Source: Cerioporus squamosus
Taxonomy: Eukaryota; Basidiomycota; Agaricomycetes; Polyporales; Polyporaceae
Direction of reading: 5' to 3'
Assembly (NCBI GenBank): GCA_022592435.1
Contig: JABYQS010000505.1
Span: 1-20,202, forward strand
Length of the DNA: 20,202 bases
The translations under genes and the position numbers were made by a program. Position 1 is the stretch's first letter, and each line of letters opens with the position of its first letter. Below the pieces are notes generated by a model. That model saw nothing but the letters and a program-made list of their open reading frames with translations. It did not search any database and was not told the DNA's origin. This document shows, piece after piece, positions 1-9,996 of the stretch.

Positions 1-1117
1 AAGTGATAAGCGGATAGCCGGCACTGAATAGGGAGGATTATGGTTAAAAACGCAAGAGCAAGAGGGAGAGGACGCTTTAAACTCGTACAAGAGTGCCAAA
101 TACCAGCAACCAACACGAAGATGCATCCCAGGTTCATGAACCCACGGCTCGTCCAGATGTGTCCCCCCATGTCATTCTTGCGATCCCGCAGCGGGTCGGG
201 GTGTGGAGCTTGTCGTCGGCCTCTGGGCCATCGAGCGCGACGGGGTCGAGGGGAGGACATACTGTAGGGGCGAGTTGCTACGGGGTAAAATCGAGCTGCT
301 GCGGCTGCACGCACCTTGTCTGATATAGAGTGCGGGACGGAGGTGGACGCGGTGTTCTATGCCCGTGTTAACTTAATGGAATAGACACGAGGAGATGGGG
401 GACGAACGATGGAGCTAGTGCTTGCTGATGCTCGGACACTCCGTGCGAATGCGGGTCTCACTTCATCATGCGGTGAGAGGAGGGAGGTGGTGGAAGGTGC
501 TTGATGGTAGCGGTTCGGTTGGCCCGAAGGTTGAGGGCCCATGCCAGCAGGACGAACTTGAAGTCAAGGAATGTATGTAGAGGAAAGGACCGGATACCCC
601 AGGGGTGGTGGTAATACAGAGGCAAGATGGAGGGAGTACGAAATGCCGCGCGCGCAAACCTGAGACAAGCACACCCGCTGCCTTGGGAACTCGACTCTTC
701 CAGGGTACTCCCCGCGTCCCCGCCAATCGCCCACATGCGCAGTTACAGGGCGCGCCATCACATCTCTAGTCATTTCCACCATATCCTCACTGCAACGCTC
801 ATCTGCCACTCAGTAGCATCTCAGCCCAGCAAACAGAGGTCTTTTGACGAACGCACGCAGAGCGCGGGCACAGGCCTAAGAACAGACAATTGTCAATACG
901 ATAAGGGCCAAGGCGGGGAACACTGCCCCGCCGCGCCGCACGTATCCATGCATCGTGCTCGAGTTATGAATATCGCATCCTTGAAGGCAGAGGCACATAT
1001 CCCACAAGCTACTCCCCGGTACTGTATCTGCGTCGGGCGTAGCTAACGTTCAGCCAGAGTTCCCAGATGATGGAGAACACTTCCCAGACGAGGCATCCGC
1101 AGCTGCAGGTAGAGCGC
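1..1117. other. Gene-free left end
   Basis: I find no supportable gene here. The longest open frames (for example 627-1046 on the plus strand) have unbiased composition, no recognisable domain and no neighbouring exons that splice to them. The segment lies beyond the 3' end of the SNAPC1-like gene and probably holds its 3' untranslated region next to 1118, then intergenic DNA. Nothing resembling a tRNA, a transposon end or a tandem repeat was seen. Confidence 0.5.
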
Positions 1118-2552
1118 CTACATAACAGCATGCATGGCGTGCAACTTCGAGTCGGCGAAGCGTTCGCCGCAAGCGTCCTTGTGTTCATACTTTTCCTGCG
1201 GTGAAGGAGGGAAGCGACATATAAGGAGCATGATACGTGGGTACCGCAGGGATGTGCGAAGTACAACATGCACTACTTACTACCTCAGTGTACCCAATCC
1301 CGCCCCTTCCAGCAGCCCCAGAATGCCACTTGCTCCCGTTACTCTGCCGGAGTTCATCTACTGCTCTCTCGACACGTTTGAGACCCGTCTTCTCTCCACC
1401 TTCGCCCCCAACTTCCAAGCCCTTCTCTGCAGCCATCGCGTCGATCTGCCTCAAACGCTCCAGGACTGCCTCGTTAGCACGCTGAAGAGCAGCTTGTCTT
1501 TGCATGACGTCCGATGATCCAGCAACCCCAGCTCCATCGCTAGAGACAGCCCCAATAGATCGTGCTTTCGTGCGAGGTAGTTGCCGAGAGAAGTGTGCGG
1601 CGCCTGCCCAAGAACGACGTGTGCGCTCTCCGGCTCTGTACCGGGGCCTAGTTGCAATGGGGAGGTCTCGTCGATCAGGTAGACAGTGTTCTTGTCCATG
1701 TATTTCTCCAGAGACGTGAGAGCGTCCTTGGCCTTGCGCGCCTTGTCACGCTTGGAAGGCGACCTTTCTTTTTCTTCGGCTTCTTCAGCGTGGTCGCTCC
1801 CTCTTCGTCGGCTGCGTCCTCTCCAGTAGCAGGTTGCGGGAGCACGGATGCGCCCTGTCCCTCAACGACGAAGATCTCGCGCGGTAGGACGGACGGGTTG
1901 TCCGCGCGTAGAGACGAATGCGGGAGAATCTCGAAGACGCGGGCGTCCAGCAAACGTAGTCAGGACGTGCACAACATAGGGCCGCAGGCGAAGCAGATGT
2001 GGCTCTGTCAGAGCCGCAGGGAGGGAGATCATTTCCTCATAGATATCTGCGTATGCGATGAGTATAACTGCAGTTTCGCAATGCGACGGAAGCCCACACA
2101 CTGATCGGTATCGCGATGTTCGGCAACGCGAGTATTGGCGGAGCAGAGGAAGATGGCTGGGAGAAATAGAACGTATATAGCGCAAACAAGGCGACCACCC
2201 GATTAAGGAGGGGCTCCGTGGATGGGAGGCGTTCTAGAGAGGCAACGGTGAGCGTAATGTCGATGGCGAAGTGGCCCAACGTACCTATGAAGACACGTTC
2301 GGTGACCCGGAGAAACGTTTGTCGTCCGCGCCCATCGTATGCTCGAAGATGGAGCCAGCACCATCCTTGCTCTGACCACAGTTTCTTGAAGAGCTCGAAG
2401 GGACGTTCCGCTGTCTCGTACTGCTCAGAAAATAGCTTGATGAGAGTTCTGAGGTCTTCACGCAAAGGCTCGACATATAGCGAGGACGTGAAGTAGCCTG
2501 GCTGGAGCGTGATGTCCCCCCGAGAGGTCGACGGCTCTGGCGCAATCGACAT
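1118..2552 (-). CDS. snRNA-activating protein complex (SNAPc) subunit 1-like protein, three frame breaks
   Basis: Similar to SNAPC1, a subunit of the complex that recruits RNA polymerases II and III to snRNA promoters in the nucleus. Exons on the minus strand: 2552-2285, 2233-2102, 2046-1281 and probably 1195-1118 (introns of 51, 55 and 85 bp). The first two exons and the start of the third give the family pattern: LREDLRTLIKLF, then FELFKKLWSEQGW, then RVVALFALYTFYFSQP, then LRLRPYVVHVL. The C-terminal part is charged (KKPKKKK, an ERLRQIDAMAAEKG helix). Frame is kept only by assuming one extra T in the coding strand at 1952-1954, one missing A at 1765-1773, and one missing G at 1550-1553 or 1526-1529; the model is then about 414 residues. 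The last exon is uncertain: without the 85-bp intron the frame ends at 1185. The start at 2552 (MSIAPEP) is preferred over 2687 because it leaves room for the divergent promoter. All breaks sit at homopolymers and the protein stays family-like on each side, so consensus error is more likely than decay. Confidence 0.72.
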
Positions 2553-2761
2553 GGCTGCGGTGGGGGCACTGGTTACTACAGGCGGGAGGACGAGCGTCAG
2601 GACGACATAGGGCCAAACAGAGGGCAACAGCGCGAACGCGTCCGGGGCACGTGCGAACAAGACCCCGCCCGATCCACCGTTCGTCACTTGTCCTCCGCGG
2701 CCTCTCAGCCACCCGCCTCCTCAGGCTCTGTGCTCTGCCCACCCTCCTCGCCTGCGCCTCC
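2553..2761. promoter_or_regulatory. Bidirectional promoter region, SNAPC1-like / Ima1
   Basis: These 209 bp separate the start codons of two divergent genes, so both 5' untranslated regions and core promoters must lie here or overlap the first exons. No clear TATA box is visible. Assignment as a shared promoter is inference from gene arrangement. Confidence 0.5.
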
Positions 2762-4677
2762 ATGCCTGCAATCTTCAGACAGTCGAGTGCTGTCTCCTGC
2801 TTCTACTGCCAGTCCGACGTCACCCCCGTCCCCCGAAACCCGCGTTACTTCCGATGTCCACACTGCGACTGCTGGAACCAATATGATGCGTCGGGGGAGA
2901 TCATTTCGGACGAGCCTGCTATGCATGACGAGAACCTCAATGCTCGCTCCTTCGCGCGACGCGGTACGTCTCTTGGTGGCTAGGATCAGTATACAGACGT
3001 ACTCACGCGTCTTCCCACCACAGCCTCTCCACGAAAAGACCGGCTTCCAACCATGTACGGAAGCACCGTCTTCTGCCATACATGCCAAACCAACCAAATG
3101 CTACGCAATAACCTTTTGTCCAACTACCTACCGCCCCCTAGCGTATGTCCTCCACATCCATCCTCACTGAACTGCATTCCCATTTCTCTCGGGCCGGCAG
3201 GATCCTGAATATGAACGTCGTCTAGAGGCTCTCCCGGAATACGAGCGCTCCATTGACATACGATACCCCCCTATATGTGTCAACTGCCTACCCACTGTCG
3301 AAGCCGAGATCCGCAAACGGGACCAGGAAGCCCGTGTTCGCGCGCTCGGCGGCGCCTTGAAGACCACGAGAGGGACCGATACTCGAAGACGCTCCTCGGC
3401 TACACAGAAAGAGAAGGACAAGCTTGAGTTCGAACTCCGGATGTGGAGGATACGAGGATGTCTCTGGGCTGGGAGCCTCGCAAGTGCCTTGGTCGGCTAC
3501 GCCTCCAGTAAGTAACTTCGCTTCCCCTCTGCACGAATGAGCATTGACGCGTGCGTTGAAGTTGCTGCATCATACCACCCATTCACACTCCCAGCCTTCG
3601 TTCTTCCTGTACTCCCGGCACTCGTCCTGATCTCCATATTCTGGACAGCGTGGGACCCAACATACGCTACGTTCCGAAGATACCAGTTTCAGGGGAGGAC
3701 TGTTCGGGTTCATGGCAAGCAGCAATACAGCGTAAGTACTCGCCGAGTTACAGCCTCGTTCGTTCACTGGACTAACGCATATGCTCTTCTTGCGCAGCTT
3801 ACACAACTTTCTGCGTGGGTCTTGCGGATGATCACAGCGACGTTGCTTGCATTGTCATACTACAGACCCGACCTGTCTGTACTACGTCTATGGAATGAAC
3901 CCCGGTCAACCCCAGCCCGGATATTTTGCAGTGTGGCCTTATCACTGGAGCTCATTGTGAGTGTTGACTATACCGCTTGCTTGCCTGCGACGCTAACGCG
4001 CGAAGTAGATTAATATTTCATCAATATTCGTGTTGAGGGTTCAACGCCCTCCGCCAGTCCGCCTGGTGGACTCCAAAAGCCATCTGCGACAGCTGTCTGC
4101 AACTCCTTCTGTCCCATCCTCCCGCGACGGCACGCCCGCCGCACCCGAACCCGACCTCCTTGCCTCCCTCACCTTGTCCAACAACCCCATTGTCGGGGTT
4201 CCCGCTCAGAACCCGATCTTCGGCATGCCGTCCTTCAAGACAGCAGCGCCCTCCGCATCTCCGCCCCCCAGACCGAGCAGCACCACCCCGAGGTCGCCGA
4301 GCATGGACGTCGATATGGACGACGATGACGACCGCGACCCGGACGCGATGGACATCGACTCTGCTTCGCCGACGAAGAAGCCCAGTCGCGATGACGACGG
4401 CTCGTGGTTGCGTCCGCAGCGCTTCTTCGCGCCGGAGGAGCCGACTGGACTGGAGAACCTCTTTGCACGGACTATACGACTCGCGGATACGTCTGAGCAA
4501 AGTAGCAATGGCCCTCAGGGTGCCGGGCGTCGGAGGGGTGCGTCGCGCCGCTCAGGTGGGAGGTTCATACGTGACTGGCGTATATGGCTTGTGTTGGGTA
4601 TTGTTCCTGTAGTGGTTGGTCTCGGATTAAAGGCTTGGGATGTACGTAGGCGAAGAATGGTGGAGCCTGTTATGTGA
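2762..4677 (+). CDS. ima1: Ima1-type inner nuclear membrane protein
   Basis: Family of fission yeast Ima1 and animal NET5/TMEM201 (Samp1), integral inner nuclear membrane proteins that help tether chromatin and cytoskeletal forces to the nuclear envelope. Exons: 2762-2963, 3024-3142, 3201-3507, 3562-3731, 3798-3956, 4009-4677; 541 residues with no frame break. The Ima1 N-terminal domain has four CxxC pairs, at about C13/C16 (CFYC), C32/C35 (CPHC), C85/C88 (CHTC) and C133/C136 (CVNC), presumably zinc-binding, with the diagnostic PRNPRYFRCPHCDCWNQYD block. Hydrophobic segments follow: around CLWAGSLASALVGYA, LPAFVLPVLPALVLISIFW, a short pair near LLALSYY and SLELIINISSIF, and a last one at WLVLGIVPVVVGLGL close to the C-terminus. 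Between the last two is a Ser/Pro/Asp-rich, probably disordered stretch with an acidic MDVDMDDDDD run. The start was chosen at the methionine directly before the Cys domain; an upstream in-frame ATG near 2651 would add an Arg-rich tail and lies within the shared promoter. Confidence 0.9.
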
Positions 4678-4925
4678 TGTCGTCCTGCTTTCGCATGCAC
4701 TGTGCTTTGATCCTGCTCTGCTGTATGTGCCGAGCGTTGTCAGACATATCATTCAGACGAACGATGCAGAACCAGAATGGTGTGAGGTAATAATGTGGGT
4801 GTAATGTTGAGTGCTAGTAACTATCATTTGAAAGACGCTGTTAGCTCTAAGCATCCCAGTCCATATCGTGTTGCTAATGTCGAGTCTGACAAGCCTCGTC
4901 AGCCAGAGCGCCTCGCGCAGAGTGG
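4678..4925. other. Convergent 3' intergenic region
   Basis: These 248 bp lie between two genes that converge (Ima1 on plus, mitochondrial carrier on minus), so they hold both 3' untranslated regions and polyadenylation signals. No further feature was recognised. Confidence 0.5.
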
Positions 4926-6367
4926 TCACAATTGAGCCCTCACCTTCTCGGCTCCCAGCAACCTCATGAGGCCCTCATACACCCATAGCGCTGACGCATT
5001 AACTGGGAATGCACGGAGTAGTGTAGGACCAAGACCCCGGTAATATCCTCGATATCCACCTTCGGCGAATATCTGACGCGCGGTTGCTGTGAAGGACGGC
5101 CGAGCGACTGTATGTGGGGTGGCCATCATGCGACTGAGGAAATTGTCTTATGTCAGTGCTTTCGGAGGATGCAGAGGCGCGAGACCACTTGCTTTTTGAT
5201 GTTATCGGCGGGTATGGCCATAATCCAGTAGACGAACGAGGCGAGGCCTCCTGAGAGGAAGTTCGCCGTCGGGGTGCTGATCTGTGCAAGGTATCAAGAG
5301 AGTGTCAAGGCACAGTTCTGTGGCGACGCACAGCATATGGAGTGCCATCTAGCCTCGAGAAGGCTCGCATGAGCACCTGCGGATTGTCAGTTGAACAGCC
5401 CCTAATGCTAAAACCGGTACGTGTATACTCACCTCAAAAGAGCCGAACATCCAGAGAAAGTTGCTGCGGAATGCCAAACTGCCGGTGAACCCTGTCCAAA
5501 GTCCAAGGACGCCGTATGCGCGGACTATCTGCCGCGCACAGTCAATCGGGCCCTTGTACTGCCGGTCGGCAGTAGATTTCTGTAACTGCAGTTGCAGCTT
5601 GACTGTCGTGGCATGAGATGGAGTAATCCTCGGGTTGATGAAATTCGGCAGCGTATGATTACCTTTCAGTTGTTCTACCGGTGTGGCGAGCAAGGCACTG
5701 GCGCGATGGAGTCATGTCAGGCCGTCTCTTGTTTCACAGATCCTGGTTTTCTACGCACCTTGTCCATCCGGCAAATAGACCAGCGATACCGTGACCCACA
5801 AGGGTCAGTCGCTTGATGTCTGAGCCTGGTGTAGGCTCAGTCCAGCCGTACTTAATCAAGAAGAGCCTGTAGTTGTGTAGGGAGCCCAGAAGGACGGAGT
5901 CTATGGCCGCCCATCCGACAGCGGGAGGAGTTGCGCCCTTGTACAGAGCGAAGATGGACTGTGCAGGTATATTTCAGTACCCCAAGCAACCGGCTGCGTA
6001 GCAGGAACGGGCCCACCTCTTTTCGCACAGTCTGCAGGAGACAGTCAACAGCGCCCTTGTAAGTTCCCGGCGGAGAGCATTGCAGGCGCGTCTTGATAGT
6101 ATCAAACCTACAACGCGATGTGATGACTGTCAGAGTAATTCCATCAACTCCTAATCCACAACAGTTGAGTCCAACAATATTTGGTGTTCATTAAGGTTGG
6201 ACGCACATACACCAAGGGTCTCACCCGTGGCCAACTGCCACCTTGGTCAAGCCTGACAAAGATCAACGCGTTGAGAAGCGGTCAGCTCAGTCGAACTCAG
6301 TGCTCTCACCACTCCCAACGCCTGCAAAAGCTCCCACTAGACGAATGTTGCTGTCCTCGGCAGCCAT
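4926..6367 (-). CDS. Mitochondrial carrier family (SLC25) protein
   Basis: Solute transporter of the mitochondrial inner membrane with three repeats of two helices each. Minus-strand exons: 6367-6310, 6252-6225, 6107-6017, 5958-5759, 5697-5663, 5602-5433, 5376-5332, 5281-5193, 5133-4926; 307 residues, the usual family length, frame intact. The three signature motifs are GFDTIKTRLQ (about residues 29-38), TPVEQLKVKLQ and IPADNIKNRMM. The first has Gly where the Px[DE]xx[KR] motif has Pro; the Gly codon is split by intron 2. Matrix-loop motifs (YKGAVDC, YKGPIDC, YRGYYRG) follow the repeats. Intron 8 (5134-5192) uses a GC donor. Intron 2, at 117 bp, is about twice the usual length here. The substrate cannot be told from sequence; the general look is that of the amino acid/acylcarnitine-type carriers. 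The N-terminus has no presequence, as expected. Confidence 0.88.
5134..5192 (-). other. GC-AG intron in the mitochondrial carrier gene
   Basis: Intron 8 reads AA|GCAAGT at its 5' end and CTCAG at its 3' end (59 bp). Using it joins IPADNIK to NRMMATP in frame and completes the third carrier signature. No GT donor nearby gives the same protein. GCAAGT is the standard strong context for minor GC donors. Confidence 0.82.
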
Positions 6368-6680
6368 GCGATAGATCCGACGACGACGACGCGACTCGGA
6401 CCAGGCACTGCCTGGTGTTGGGCGTGCACGTTCAGGAGGAGATGCTCGCTGAAGCGCCCCTTGTGGCGTGCGGCCCGGTTGCACAGCCACCCCCGATCTT
6501 GACACGTTAGCCTATGCCGAGCGCCTACAGCCGTGGTAAATACCCGTATGGTCGTACCTTCCCCATACCAGCCCATACCCCGTGTGCGTGCAATCCACCA
6601 GCAAGTCCCTATACCTTGACCTTTACGGACCCATCTACACTTGTATTTGTATGTCTGCGCGTCCTTGAACTCGCTCTGCC
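6368..6680. promoter_or_regulatory. Bidirectional promoter region, mitochondrial carrier / RING-CH gene
   Basis: These 313 bp separate divergent start codons at 6367 (minus) and 6681 (plus). The stretch just before 6681 contains several C-rich runs but no convincing TATA element. Its role is inferred from position. Confidence 0.5.
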
Positions 6681-7626
6681 ATGCCCGAGGAGACGGAAGA
6701 TACCAAACAGTGCCGCATCTGCCTCGACGGCGAGGACCCGGAGCTGGGCAGGCTCATACGGCCGTGTCTATGCAAAGGATCTATCAGCGTACGCAGTCTC
6801 CATTACATAGTGCTCTAACTGAGTTATGGTGCTCACCCTGTCCTTCGCTGGTAGTATGTACACGTGAAGTGTCTGCAACGATGGCGGAACACCTCCGCTT
6901 CACGGAGCGCGTTCTACGCTTGCCCTCAATGCGGGTATCGCTATCACTTCGCTCGTACCCGTGTCGTGGGTATAGCCACTAATCCAAGTGAGCCACCACC
7001 TCTGACTTCTGATTCATGTGCTTACGGGAGGTCGGTAGTCGTTATTGCTGCCCTTTCGACATTGCTGTTCACCATCCTGGTCCTCCTGAGCTCCTTTGTG
7101 ACCACATACTTCATGGGCGACGATGACGAGTACAGCTTCACCGTCTGGTACCCCTACGACATCTTCCGGAATCTCGTCAGAATGACCCTTCGTATCCTCG
7201 TCGACGACCGCTTGCTTGACGCCGCCGTCATGCGGTCCAAGCCAGGCATGCCTCGCGTCATAGAGCCGCGGCGACCACCCAGCTTGCTACAACGCCTCTT
7301 CACACGCTTCTTGCTTGGCCTGCCCGTTGTCGGGGCCGGCTCCATCGCGCACCTGCTAATGTCCATCCCACTGCCGTTCACTTGGCTACGGTTCCGCACG
7401 CGGCGGGCGAGTCGCCAGTCAAGGGACATGATGGCTCTGATAATTCTCGCGGTCGTGCTCGCGGGCGCTGCAAGGCGAGGAATATTCTTTGCCTCCTGTG
7501 ATCTCCCGACGCCGAAGTGCTGACCAGCTGATTCGTAGGGCGCTGTACAAGGTGTACCAGCTCACGGAGAGAGTGACGAAGAGGCTCCTTCTTCGTGCGG
7601 AGGATGCGATCCTCGAGGTTGGCTGA
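6681..7626 (+). CDS. RING-CH (MARCH-type) membrane E3 ubiquitin ligase
   Basis: Probable membrane-bound E3 ligase. Exons: 6681-6788, 6855-6987, 7039-7474, 7539-7626; 254 residues, frame intact. The N-terminal RINGv domain has the C4HC3 pattern C11-C14-C29-C31-H39-C42-C59-C62 (CRIC, CLC, VHVKC, CPQC); His in the fifth and Cys in the fourth position mark the RING-CH type. Several hydrophobic segments follow: IVIAALSTLLFTILVLLSS, LPVVGAGSIAHLLMSIPL and MMALIILAVVLAGAA. The protein ends in a basic amphipathic stretch (YKVYQLTERVTKRLLLRAED). Intron 2 (6988-7038) is 51 bp without a stop, so its retention would add 17 residues just before the first membrane segment. Intron 3 has a GC donor. The organelle (ER, Golgi or mitochondrion) and substrates cannot be told from sequence. 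Confidence 0.83.
7475..7538 (+). other. GC-AG intron in the RING-CH gene
   Basis: Without splicing, the frame ends in a stop soon after the last membrane segment. Splicing from AAG|GCGAGG to CGTAG (64 bp, with a TGCTGAC branch-like site 16 bases before the acceptor) joins AVVLAGAAR to ALYKVYQLTER in frame. No GT donor in the region gives that frame with a normal intron length. Confidence 0.65.
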
Positions 7627-8104
7627 CTTGAGACTGCAGGGTGTATCAATTGAATGGCCCCTGGCAGGCGAATGTTTGTTTGAAGTGTCTTGACTATTGA
7701 AACCAGTGTAATGCGATACTAGGCGGATTTGGCATATTTATCTGAGGAACCCTTCCATCTCACACCTCCCCTACCTATGTTCGTCCAGTATCTCAACGAC
7801 GACCCACAGGTTTATTTTGCTCAATATCTGAGTCTTGAGGTTGTCACAGCCGGAATCAAACTCCATGCACGGCCAGCCGCGCGCGGCATGGGCGCCACAC
7901 GGAAAGTGTAGATTCGAGCGTGAGCCTGCGCCCCTTTCCCTCAGTCAGCCACCTACATATATGTTTGAGACCATCCAGCCAGCCTCCGTTCTCGTTCTCA
8001 CCCTTGTCCGCCATTCTCTCATACCCGCGTAGTCATTCCGCCGCTACTTCCGAGGCTGCTGTTGCCCTTCTAATCCCGCCGCCGCATCTGGAGCACCTAC
8101 GGCC
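7627..8104. other. Intergenic region before the RNase III gene
   Basis: 478 bp between two plus-strand genes: 3' region of the RING-CH gene and promoter of the RNase III gene. A TATA-like ACATATATG lies around 7952-7962, about 145 bp before the start codon. C/T-rich patches are present at 7930-8030. No coding potential that splices to a neighbour was seen. Confidence 0.4.
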
Positions 8105-9557
8105 ATGGTTCACGTCTCCATCCTTCAACGAGCCATCGAGAAGGCGATCAACAAGCCTGATTACACGGCATCACTCCCACCGCTCTCAGAGAAGACATGG
8201 CTGAAGATTCTGGCATACACGCACCAGGCACGAGCGGAGAACGAACGGCTGGAGTTCGTCGGGGACGCACTCATGTACGCCACACTGGCGCCACAGCTCT
8301 ATGCTCAGTATCCGAACGGAACACCTCACCTCTACACAGTGCGTATCCTCTTCTCACATGTATATATTCGACCGGGAAAGTAACACGAAAGACGATCTAG
8401 TGCCTTCGTGCGGTACTGCACTCCAACGCCACCTTCTCCTTGCTCGCCGAGAAGCTGGACATCATGGCGGTTAGCGATCGGGTACTACAAGCTCTGACGC
8501 AGCGGACGTTCGGCGAAGGTGCGCTGGCTCCGAGCAAGACGAAGCCTCAAGTCAAAACGACCGCGGACATGTTCGAGACCATCATCGGCGCGTACTACTT
8601 CGACAACGGCTTCGAGGCGTTGTATCACTGGGTGTTGGAGATTTACGCGCCTCTGATCAAAGTCGTGGCTGAGACGTTCTTCGTGCAGTAAGTCGTTCAG
8701 TGAGCGTGTCTCCCCTCTCTATCATCGTTGTTTCCTACCAGTCAAAATGGTCCATGGTCCACTCATCGAGGACCGGGCGAGAAGAAACGCACAACCGAGC
8801 CCTTCGTCTACAAGCACGGTACTCTTTTGAGCGGACCTTCCACCCACCCTCGACAGGATCCTTCCCCGCCATCGCTGAAGAAGCAGAAGGCTGTGGCAAA
8901 TACTGTCAGGCAACGAGGGTGTGTAGCGGAGAAGGTTCGGGTGGCACACGCGGGTCGTACCTCTCCTCGTCCTAGCGCGAAGGTGCATATTATAGGCACA
9001 TCCAATCGTACGTCTGGCATTGCTCTCAAGCAGCGAACTCGCAAGTTAACATAAGAATAGCCAAAGCGAAGGTTGCGCCTGCCAAACCGTCGTCCAAGGT
9101 GTCGCTGAGCAATACCGTAACGCAAGCAACGTTAGTGGCCAAGCAGGCTCCGATCATCATCGACCTCACGGTTAGCTCGGACTCGGACTCGGAGGACGAC
9201 TGTCAGCCGCTCGTCCGCCATCCCCTCGTCACTCCACGGATTCCCCGCTCGTCTCGTCCGGTGTCCAAGCGACCTACACCCGCTCGCGCTGTCGCTTCGC
9301 CTCTGCGTGAGTCTCCCCCGCTTATCGTGAGCACGGTCTCTCTGTCAGAATCAGAAGACGAGATGATGCTGGAGAGTATGCTCATCGCCGACGACTCTGG
9401 TTCTGACATGGACTGTGGCTCTTCTGATGTGGAGACTCTCGCAAGCCCCTCGAAGACTGCGCCGCTCTTGCCACGGACGGGCTTCGGTGGTGTCGCACTG
9501 GACACCTCGCAGCCTACTTCCCACATGCAGAGGGCCGTGTTTCTGCGCTTACAGTGA
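8105..9557 (+). CDS. Single RNase III domain protein with SUMO-interaction-like acidic tail
   Basis: Exons: 8105-8338, 8401-8687, 8742-9007, 9061-9557; 427 residues, frame intact. Residues about 1-170 form one RNase III domain. The signature ERLEFVGDAL gives E50 and D54, and ADMFETIIGAYY gives D134 and E137, so all four metal-binding residues are present and the domain looks catalytic against double-stranded RNA. No helicase, PAZ or second RNase III domain is present, so it is not Dicer. I cannot see a dsRNA-binding domain. Residues about 190-427 are low in hydrophobics and rich in Ser, Pro, Lys and Arg, probably disordered. Two SUMO-interaction-like motifs stand out: IIIDLT (about 294-299) followed by VSSDSDSEDD, and LIVS (about 350-353) followed by SLSESEDE. 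The stop at 9555-9557 is preferred; an intron from 9553 could extend the end. Budding-yeast Rnt1 has a dsRBD, so this is a different type. Its RNA target is unknown. Confidence 0.8.
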
Positions 9558-9996
9558 GCTCGTCTCCTCTCTCATCCATGCAGCCTTCAATAGCGTCCAC
9601 GTAATGTCTCATTGCCCATATGCCATCTTGATATGTATACCCTGGGTTCCGGTTCTGTCTGGCCGCACGGCGCATACGATCTTCCTCTATAGGTTTATAC
9701 TAGTCTCTATTCGCAATGGAATCGGATAGTGGTTTACGCATACAGTCATCATCGTTCTACGTGTAGTCTGTAACACAATGTCTGCACGCACCAAGCAAAG
9801 AGCTTCAAGTTGAAGGTGAGTGTCACGCCGCCCTTCACAAACGCGTTGACGCGCGCACGTGGTTGTGACATGCGCGAAGGAAACACGCGAACCGCGTTTG
9901 TTCGGAAGCCACCACTCGACCGCCACTGCGCCTTCCACCCTTCCCTGCCACCTCATCCACGTCGTATCGCAAGGAGACGCCACACAGCGGTTGACT
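9558..9996. other. Intergenic region before mad2
   Basis: 439 bp: 3' region of the RNase III gene and promoter of mad2. The segment 9687-10257 carries minus-strand open frames that are antisense to mad2 and have no domain. Nothing else was recognised. Confidence 0.4.

Noticed and set aside
627..1046. 139-codon plus-strand open frame in the left end
   Set aside because: No domain, unbiased composition and no spliceable partners.
2553..2687. N-terminal extension of the SNAPC1-like protein from an ATG at 2687
   Set aside because: It would fill most of the shared promoter, and the family-like sequence starts only after MSIAPEP.
9552..9729. Additional C-terminal exon of the RNase III gene
   Set aside because: A donor exists at 9553, but the downstream frame is hydrophobic and unlike the acidic tail; the plain stop at 9555 is simpler.
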